From Gryganskiella cystojenkinii (lineage: Eukaryota > Mortierellomycota > Mortierellomycetes > Mortierellales > Mortierellaceae): a stretch of DNA of 15,939 nucleotides. The notes under the pieces are model-generated. The model was not told the DNA's origin, ran no database searches, and saw nothing but the letters and a program-made list of their open reading frames with translations. The position numbers were made by a program, and so were the translations under genes. Within the stretch, counting starts at the first letter, position 1, and every line of letters begins with the position of its first letter. This document shows, one piece after another, positions 9,532 through 15,939 of this stretch. The DNA lies in the NCBI GenBank assembly GCA_015852425.1, contig JAAAIG010000868.1:1-15939 (forward strand), in the 5' to 3' direction.

Positions 9532-9793
9532 GTCGACCAAGAAAACGAGGAAAAAAAACAGAAAATTAGGAAAAAAAGAAAGTCGCCCATGGTCCTCTTG
9601 TAGCCAAAATACGATAAAACTTAAATTGTGACGCGCTCAATTCTCGTTTTTCTTTACCCCATTCCGCTTTGTAATTACCTCATTCCCTCTTTGTCCTTCC
9701 CCTTTCTCGCGCTTCCTCCTCCTTTTGTTTGATTCTTTCGCTCCTTCTCTTTCTACAACCACTTTTTTTTCTTCGAAGCACATCCGGTTTACG
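9532..9793 (+). other. Intergenic: spacer between copies 3 and 4
   Basis: An A-rich 3' flank (9540-9580) is followed by a long pyrimidine-rich stretch (about 9640-9780), the typical leader/promoter composition of this array. No AATAAA is present; GATAAA around 9613 is the nearest variant. The ATG at 9589 is followed by an early stop. No gene seen. Confidence 0.45.
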
Positions 9794-12568
9794 ATGTAAT
9801 CAAAGAAAGAAAGACGTACAGAGTCATCATGATCATTGCTCACCTTGATTGATGATGTTATGCTAATATCGAAATCTTGTTCTTTAATTTTATTTCATTC
9901 GAGTAGGCCAATCCAGTGGTATGACCTCGAGCTTAAAGCAAAGTTCGATGATTTTGTAGAGAAACTGGAGGAGAGTAACGGTCCTGCCACCCATGGTGCG
10001 GCCGAAGCACGTTTTCTTTGGGACAATCTCGAACTCCCTGCCACAGCTTTCAAGAAGCCACCACTCAAGGAACCGATTGTTATTTTGACCCCACTGGAGG
10101 CTAAAAAGGAGGCCAAGGAACGCGTCTCCAAGATTTTCAAGAACTGGACACTCTTGAACAGCATCCTGGACCGTCACGAGACTCTGATCCAGAGACGATG
10201 GCTTAAAAAGAACCGCCAACAGCGCAAGACTATTCTCTTGTCCGCCTGGCCAGATATGCCGGCCTCTCATCGCCCCGATTTGGAGTTTTATCTCCGCGAG
10301 ATCTTTTCTTCCTCGTACACGACGCCAAAGACGCCCTTGGCTTTTTCCACAATGTCATCGAAGGCCGAGTTCAACAAGGACCCTTTTTTATGGCCGCACA
10401 TCAACCAAGAGGATCTTCTCAAGCCTAAAATGCTCCTCATCTTTCTCAACGCTCGCGCTCGACATTTTCCCTCGGCCTTTGCAGAGGCCGACCGAGACTC
10501 GCTCAAGTTTGCTCTTGCCTGCGGGAAAGTTCAACCGGCTCATCTTAGCGGACACACAATGATGTTTAAGGATCGAAATTCAGAGTCGACCTACGGTCAA
10601 ATACTTGCCTGGTTCGCCGAAGGCGGACTCCAGAAGCTTATGACAGGACGAGCTGAACAGCCCGGGAAAGGATTGTTGATTCTGGAGGTTCAAGAGCGAA
10701 TTTACAGTTTCCTGGTCGAGTGCTGTCTGCAGATCCTTCATGACATGCCGCGGAAATCCTTGGAGACGGCTGCGAGTCCGATCGAACCCGAACCACCAAA
10801 GCTGTCCATCGTGGAAGGTGGCGTGAATTCTCTGGCCGCGATCTCGGCCATGGCACCTTATCGGTTGCCCGCAAGTCTAGATCTTGGCCGTCTTCAGGAT
10901 CTAGTCTCGGCCAAGCGATCGGACTTTGAGGATCATATCTGGTCTCTTCGAGAGGATCCGAGTTACTTTGCCGAGTCCATGCAGGAGGAGTTGGATCATC
11001 TTGCCGAGAATCTGAAAAACTTTAATGGACAGACACATCCGTCGATAAAGCCCCAGCCGGCCAAGAAGCTTTGGGGACAGGTTGGCGCGACTGTCATGGC
11101 TGAAGCCCTCTATGGTCTCGAGATGTGGACCGATTTGCATAAAAAGATCGGCAAGGTAATGACGCTACAGAGGAAATTCGCGGCCAAGATCACCTTTGCA
11201 GATGACCTTCCCACTGAGCTTTTGACCGCGTTTCTGGATCTGGACGCGAGCTTGCATCAGTACATCAAGATACCGATCTTGACTCTCAGACGGATCGCGT
11301 TTAGCTCCCCGCCTATGCGATCGTCCTTTATCAGCTTGGAGGGATTCAGACAAGATGTCACAACCCCAAAGAGCAATGACCCCCGTGGAAATATGATCGA
11401 CGTCGCGCCGACAGAAACTTGCTTTCAGGACAGCACTCGCGTGATTCTGTTCTGGTATTTCGAGGCCCTCTGGGACGACAACAAGCGATTTCAATGTGGC
11501 GTCTCAACTCTTTTGGATGGAGTTGAACGCTTGGTCGAGAATAACAGCAAAGCCAAGAACTATCTTTCCTCAAGAGTCACGGACGTGATCGAGGACCTGG
11601 CACTCCTCGCAGAATGTGAACGGCAGATCCAACTCTATCAGCCCTGGGCCTCGACTTTTGCGGAAGCAGGACGGAATCAACTGGAACGGTACCATGATGC
11701 TTATCGAGCTCAATTGCGCAAGAAAAACGAGCTCCTGAAGGCCTTGGGCCGTTTCAAAGCCTGGGAGGATGTGGACCCCTCGAATGGCCAGTTCTTTTAT
11801 CCGGTTGACCGACGCCGGACCAAGGAGAACACAGAGGCGATGCAGAAGGCTGAACGGAACCTAGATTCATTCTGGCGAAGATTGGATACATTCCTCCTGG
11901 GACACGGAACGGAAACATATATCAATCAGCCACTAGCAAAGTTGATAAAAAGCCGAGCCCTAACTCGAACTCTTGATTGGGTCCCTGATCAAGTCCTGCC
12001 GAGACGACCACCAGGATCAATGGCGTCTGGTGGTCAGGACGCGGATGAAATATCTCTGCCCATCTCTCAACTCCATCTCGATAGTGAGAGCTCTACCAGG
12101 GACAACAAGGATGAGGTGTTGCCAGCAAAGCCCAAGATCAAGACTCGAGGAACAGCCACCGCCAGTACTGTTTCGACCCACGACCTGTCGTCAGCATCAG
12201 CAGAGAATTCAGAAGAGGTCGACACCGAGCGCACTTTCGCGGTGGACAAACGTGCACTGAAAGTCTTTTCGACGCTATTCTACCAACCTTCAAGCAGTGC
12301 TCAGCCAGGAGAAATTCCTTGGATCGACTTTTTGCATGCGATGATCTCGATTGGATTCGCGGTCGAGAAGCTTTATGGGTCGGTTTGGCACTTTACACCT
12401 ACGGTAGGAGAATCGTCCGACTCTACAGACAATTTAACGAGGAGCATTCAATTTCATGAACCGCATCCGGTGCCCAAGATTCCGTACAGGAGAGCAAGGA
12501 CAATTGGGAGGAGGTTGCTTAGGGCTTATGGGTGGCATGGCGAGATGTTTAGACTGGCAGATGCTTAA
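9794..12568 (+). CDS. Array copy 4: uncharacterised fungal protein with C-terminal HicA-like module (887 aa)
   Basis: The proposed CDS is join(9794..9795,9907..12568), again with a split start codon: AT at 9794-9795 plus G at 9907, giving MPIQWYDLELKAKFDDF. A is at -3. The alternative is an in-frame ATG at 9860, but it overlaps the likely branch site CTAAT (9863-9867) and would add a hydrophobic tail seen in no other copy. Blocks: FLWDNLELPA (~45-55), RHETLIQRRWLKK, WPDMPASHRPDL, WPHINQEDLLKPK, VECCLQILHD, APYRLPASLDL, YPVDRRRTKE (one K to R change relative to the other copies), linker with PISQLHLDS and KIKTRGTAT, C-terminal module 780-887 with GSVWHF and HEPHP. Stop TAA 12566-12568, followed by AATAAA. 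Soluble, no targeting signal visible. Last member of the array; function unknown. Confidence 0.9.
9796..9906 (+). other. Predicted intron in copy 4 that splits the start codon (AT^G)
   Basis: The donor is GTAATC at 9796-9801, the branch site GCTAAT at 9862-9867, and the acceptor GAGTAG ending at 9906 after a T-rich stretch; length 111 nt. Joining AT to G gives ATG CCA ATC in frame with the long ORF. No other ATG precedes it between 9592 and 9793, so it would be the first start on the spliced message. Confidence 0.75.
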
Positions 12569-12592
12569 AAAAACAAACAATCGAGCAATTGT

Positions 12593-12598
12593 AATAAA
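12593..12598 (+). terminator. Poly(A) signal AATAAA of copy 4
   Basis: A canonical AATAAA lies 24 nt after the stop, the same distance as in copy 1. It marks the likely end of the last array transcript. Confidence 0.6.
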
Positions 12599-13161
12599 AA
12601 GAATACCCATCTGGGCACAACGATCCTGCGGCCTGTTCTGCGTGTGCGTTACTCTGATCATGCGTACCTGCACAAAGTACCATGCGTCAACAATAGTCGA
12701 AACAGCCCTTCGAGGAACCTCTCAATGCGGGCAAAAATCGAGAGCTTTTTGTCTGCGATGACAAAGGCGCAACAATTGTTTTTTTTAAAAAAAAAACAAA
12801 AATCGTCATCTGGTTCACTTGACTAATACAGTTAAAATATTGTCCAAAGAAACGCCTCCGACTATCATGGAGTAGCCCTCTCTATAATGTCCTGGTACAT
12901 TTATTTGGATTTATCTTTGTTTCTTGGGGTTATCGACTGTCAAATGCTGTCGATCCGGTCCTCGTTTCTTTTCGTCTGCCTCAAAGGCTCTAATGTGCTC
13001 TACGACGCTGAAAAATGAGCGGGCCAAGATCAGATTGCAAAAGTTTTCGTCGCCCAACCTGCACGTCTTTTCTAAAGGACAAGGCCAGCCCTGCTGAAAA
13101 GGCGTTCAAACTCGGACGACATTGCCTGTGTGCACAAGTAGGGAGGAGCTGCCCCCCCCTC

Positions 13162-13189
13162 CACACACACACACATACACACACGCACA
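13162..13189. repeat. Interrupted (CA)n microsatellite
   Basis: Seven CA units run from 13162 to 13175, interrupted by TA and later by CG, with CACACA and CACA blocks after. A C8 run lies just upstream (13152-13159). No coding role is likely. Confidence 0.9.
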
Positions 13190-13491
13190 GAAAGATTCGA
13201 CTGTACACCGTTTGTCGGTCTGATTTAAACTGCTGCGAGGAGAGCTGTTGTTGTGGAGGTCCGGATTCTGAGTTGACTCCTTCAAATCCAAGTGAGTGGC
13301 GACTACTTCTGTTGCCAACGTCGTTGCTCTGCCAAGGTTAGACATTCCCTAGTTAATGTCCTCCATGATGCCGCTCCTGAAGCAAAAATACGGATGGAAG
13401 AAGTATTAAAGAGTAAATCGACAACAACACACAAAGACTTTTTTTTGGAAAGTTTAGATCAAAAATTAATATTGTAATTGGTGATTAGCGT

Positions 13492-13497
13492 TTTATT
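13492..13497 (-). terminator. Poly(A) signal AATAAA of the F-box/LRR gene
   Basis: TTTATT on + reads AATAAA on the minus strand, 249 nt after the stop codon of the F-box gene. This would give a 3' UTR of roughly 270 nt. Confidence 0.5.
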
Positions 13498-13746
13498 GAC
13501 GATGACAACAAAACGAAAAAGCAAAGTCGACAAGACAAATGAACAAGCGAAGCGATACAAGCAAAACGAAAAACAAGAACAAGACATCGCAAGACAACAT
13601 AAAGGCGAACTGCAAAAGAAATGACCAAGGCAAACCGCCATGAATATCGAAATTGACCGAGAGGATAACAAAGAGGGTTTGACCTCGACAATCACCTCCT
13701 TCTCAGAACAATCGAATCAAAGGACACGAACGAATCAACCGGTACC

Positions 13747-15915
13747 TCAATGATATTGGATCGAGTGGACGGGCTTGTTACCATAATAATACCAAGATCC
13801 AATACCCTTGGTGTATATAGCTAACCAAGCTCGAACTGCTTTCTCGATCCTGACTCGTTCTTTCTCAGGGATCGAGACGCCCACACGGTCTAGTAGTCCG
13901 ACGATTACTTTCAGCATCGGCCAGTTCATATGGAACCACCAAAGTTCCTTTACGCCGATTTTGTGAGCAGTGTTACTCACGTCCAACAGCGTCATGAACT
14001 TCAAGTTCGAAAGTATATCGAGCCCTGATGATAAAGAGAAAGACAAACAATTGAATTGCGCTGTGATCGAATGCGAAACAGGGAGTTGCTGATTCACTGG
14101 CAACAATCTTGGGGTTGTCGATTCCTGACTCTGACTACCATGGCCCAACACCAACTCTCGTAGATTGGTCAGAGAGCCAAGCTGGGAATACGAGCGACGC
14201 TGAGGTTCTTGTTCCAGATCTTCTATATGCCACTGGACGATCGGGCTGTCCCCAGCGAAATCTGTCCGGGGAAGACCATCGATTCGCAGCGCCAGATACC
14301 GCAAGCTCTTGCAAGCCCAGGGCACGAGAGCGTTCGAAATCTTTCCGTCTCTTCCTTCTCTCGCACCAACGGTTTTGTGCACTACTGCTTTTTTGACCAG
14401 CTTGTCAATTGCGTGTTTCTTCTGCTTCGTGCTCTTCTCGGGGTTTCCTTCGTCCTTCAACTCTCCCTCCTCCTCATCGTCCTCCTCTTCCTGCCCTCCC
14501 TCCTCAACCCTGTTCTCGACTTTGTTCGTCTTACTCATCTCGGTATCACCTGGCGAAGGATCAATGTCAAGACACAGATCGAATCGATACTCGTTCGGGC
14601 GAGACATGGGAAACCCTTGAAAGCACTGCAGGTTTGTGGCGGATTCTAAGAGGTGTTCGATCCAATCACTGGATAATCCTGTCAATCCTTCAACAACAAA
14701 CTTCTTGATTGTGTTGGAGTGTCGCATAAACTCTGCCTGTGATAGTGGGCCGAAAATGCCACTGGGTGCCAGCGATACCTCGCGCCAACCTCGAGAGCTT
14801 GCACCCAGTAGCTTGCTGAGAAGCAAATCTGTCAAGCCACGAGAATCCCAGATGATCGTAACAAGATTGGGCACGGCGTCTTGAAGACCATCAAAGAACC
14901 GCGGCGATGACTGGTCGTCACTACTGTGGATCTCGAGTTCTTCCAGACTTGGAAATCTCTTGAGCACACTCAGAAGAGGAATTTCCGTGAGTCTTGATCC
15001 ACTCAGGGACATGTGCTTGAGTGCCGGTAGGGCGCCAGGTGAATCGGCAAGAGTTCTATCCCATACTTGATGATGCGTATCTGGGAATCTCCGTCGACAA
15101 TCAATAGTCAGGGACTGGAGTGTCGAGGACCGGATCCAGTTCACGACAAAGCTGGCTCTTATGTCTTGGTGCTGTTGTTGTTGTGGTGCGGTCAATCTCT
15201 CCAGATCGCCAATGAGAGTGAGATACCTCAGCTGGCGGAGCCGTTGCAGCAATCGCACCAGAAGATCAAGGCAGGATTTTTGATCATCGTGGACCACCGC
15301 ACGATGGAAGTCGAGTTTGAGTTCTTGAAGAGTAGCGGATGTATTGTGGGGCCATGCGAGCAGACGAGCACCATCGATGTACCCCTGGCAAGTCGAGAAG
15401 AAACGGAGTGAATGAGAACAGATATGAAAAGATGCCTGCGTCTCTTGTCTATAGAAGCGACCACGCGCGACTTCATCCTCGAGGATAACTCGACCCCAAA
15501 GATGTGGGAGCCAAAGAATATGCCATGTTCTGGACACCAAGAGACTGCGGACGCGATCATGGGGCTTAAGGTAACGGGCGACGAAGGGAACCAGTTCTGG
15601 AGGTACGCGGTTCCATCGAGGGTTGACTTGAAAGCGGCGGATAAGATTCAGCCACAAGAGATTCCAGGACTTGGAGACGCGCGCGCATCGTCTCCAATCG
15701 GACGCCGTGAGGTGGAGCGCGACGAGGGTTGCACTCTCGCAGCCGAGACCATTCCATCTCTCATGGCGGCTTTTTCTGTGAATGGAATGAGGTAGTGGCA
15801 TAAGGACTAAGCGTTGTATTGGTAACGGCAAGGACACAAGTGAAAATGGCGAGGAGAGCGGCGTCAATGGCGACAGCAGTGGTCTTGAAGGAAGAGTATG
15901 ACCAGGCCCTTCCAT
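13747..15915 (-). CDS. F-box / leucine-rich-repeat protein (722 aa; 684 aa from the second ATG)
   Basis: The minus-strand ORF runs from ATG 15915 to TGA 13747-13749, and its frame is still open to the window edge. Residues 1-38 are low-complexity Pro/Leu/Ser and may be 5' UTR read through; Met39 (15799-15801) is an equally good start. Residues ~58-93 (ALHLTASDWRRCARVSKSWN) and ~104-143 (VPPELVPFVARYLKPHD, SRTWHILWLPHLW) both look like F-boxes, the second the better match. Irregular leucine-rich repeats follow (~195-430): LQELKLDF, LRYLTLIGDL, LKHMSLSGSRLTEIP, LEELEIHSSD. An acidic then lysine-rich insert (~465-515) interrupts them, and repeats resume with WACKSLRYLALRIDGLPR and LRELVLGHG to the end. 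Known F-box proteins link substrates to SCF ubiquitin ligases through Skp1, with the LRRs recognising the target; that role is inferred. The layout is typical of the expanded F-box families of Mortierella as I know them. No intron is required. Confidence 0.82.
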   Translation of the reverse strand: MEGPGHTLPSRPLLSPLTPLSSPFSLVSLPLPIQRLVLMPLPHSIHRKSRHERWNGLGCESATLVALHLTASDWRRCARVSKSWNLLWLNLIRRFQVNPRWNRVPPELVPFVARYLKPHDRVRSLLVSRTWHILWLPHLWGRVILEDEVARGRFYRQETQASFHICSHSLRFFSTCQGYIDGARLLAWPHNTSATLQELKLDFHRAVVHDDQKSCLDLLVRLLQRLRQLRYLTLIGDLERLTAPQQQQHQDIRASFVVNWIRSSTLQSLTIDCRRRFPDTHHQVWDRTLADSPGALPALKHMSLSGSRLTEIPLLSVLKRFPSLEELEIHSSDDQSSPRFFDGLQDAVPNLVTIIWDSRGLTDLLLSKLLGASSRGWREVSLAPSGIFGPLSQAEFMRHSNTIKKFVVEGLTGLSSDWIEHLLESATNLQCFQGFPMSRPNEYRFDLCLDIDPSPGDTEMSKTNKVENRVEEGGQEEEDDEEEGELKDEGNPEKSTKQKKHAIDKLVKKAVVHKTVGAREGRDGKISNALVPWACKSLRYLALRIDGLPRTDFAGDSPIVQWHIEDLEQEPQRRSYSQLGSLTNLRELVLGHGSQSQESTTPRLLPVNQQLPVSHSITAQFNCLSFSLSSGLDILSNLKFMTLLDVSNTAHKIGVKELWWFHMNWPMLKVIVGLLDRVGVSIPEKERVRIEKAVRAWLAIYTKGIGSWYYYGNKPVHSIQYH
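14449..14505 (-). repeat. Acidic codon repeat (GAG/GAA/GAT-rich) inside the F-box/LRR gene
   Basis: Residues ~471-489 of the F-box/LRR protein are almost all Glu and Asp, encoded by GAG, GAA and GAT repeats that look slippage-derived. A lysine-rich stretch follows (STKQKKHAIDK, LVKKAVVHK). It is probably a disordered loop between two LRR blocks. Confidence 0.8.
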
Positions 15916-15939
15916 CAGCGCTCTATTTAGTGGAGGCCA

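Larger units (their letters stand above)
12569..13746. other. Intergenic region between convergent genes, no convincing gene
   Basis: About 1.2 kb separates the array from the facing F-box gene. It contains the poly(A) signals of both neighbours, A/T homopolymers near 12780-12797, a small hairpin-like ATCGAC/GTCGAT pair (12932-12954), a C run and a CA microsatellite (13152-13189). ORFs of up to 108 codons exist on both strands at 13015-13345, but they owe part of their length to the microsatellite, translated as HTHTHT or CVCVCV, and have no recognisable domain. The segment 13500-13690 is purine-rich on + and is probably the 3' UTR of the minus-strand gene. Confidence 0.6.

Noticed and set aside
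9860..9906. ATG at 9860 as the start of copy 4
   Set aside because: It overlaps the best branch-site match and would add a hydrophobic N-terminus absent from all other copies; the split start fits copy 1.
1..12568. Transposon or integrated virus as the carrier of the array
   Set aside because: No terminal repeats, transposase, integrase or reverse-transcriptase motifs occur on either strand; the copies have introns and separate 3' signals.
12932..12954. ATCGAC/GTCGAT hairpin as a structured RNA or terminator
   Set aside because: A six-base stem with an 11-base loop is expected by chance in 1.2 kb and has no supporting context.
13015..13345. Overlapping ORFs on both strands in the convergent spacer (up to 108 codons)
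   Set aside because: They pass through the CA microsatellite as His-Thr or Cys-Val repeats and show no domain or conservation.
13502..13624. A 40-codon + strand ORF rich in Lys and Gln, from ATG 13502
   Set aside because: It lies opposite the likely 3' UTR of the F-box gene, owes its composition to a purine-rich strand, and has no sign of a promoter or conserved motif.

Overview
The window looks like nuclear DNA of an early-diverging filamentous fungus, most likely Mortierellomycota (Mortierella-like). The indications are long ORFs of even GC content, short (111-149 nt) introns with GTA(A/C) donors, CTNAY branch points and YAG acceptors, pyrimidine-rich leaders, AATAAA-type 3' signals, and a minus-strand F-box/leucine-rich-repeat gene built like the large F-box families I know from Mortierella. 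The taxon is an inference from gene content.

Positions 1-12568 hold a head-to-tail array of five paralogues on the + strand. The first is only a 3' tail (1-340); the other four are complete and intact (644-3325, 3725-6259, 6740-9531, 9794-12568; 844-887 residues). All encode large soluble proteins with no signal peptide or membrane segment. Each has a variable N-terminus, a basic RHExLIQxRWLKK segment, a long mostly helical core (HINQEDLLKPK, PYRLPAxLDL, YPVDKRRTKE and other blocks), a low-complexity linker with two conserved short motifs, and a C-terminal module of about 105 residues. I recall unnamed proteins of this design in many Ascomycota; no function is known to me. The order of elements in the C-terminal module resembles a HicA/dsRBD-like fold, which is an inference.

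Start codons are the main annotation problem. The long ORFs of all four complete genes begin with non-ATG codons, but each has a convincing acceptor just upstream. In copies 1 and 4 the intron appears to split the start codon itself (AT^G). In copy 3 the first exon is ATGGCAAG. In copy 2 the same intron now lies in the leader, and translation should start at the ATG at 3725, just after a run of 21 A. The 3' tail of the leftmost copy is a mosaic of copy 2 and copy 1, pointing to gene conversion or unequal exchange.

From 12569 to 13746 there is about 1.2 kb with no convincing gene. It holds a CA microsatellite and the facing 3' ends of the array and of the minus-strand gene. That gene (13747-15915) encodes an F-box/LRR protein with two F-box-like helices in tandem and an acidic insert within the repeats. 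It converges on the array, and nothing in the sequence ties its function to it.
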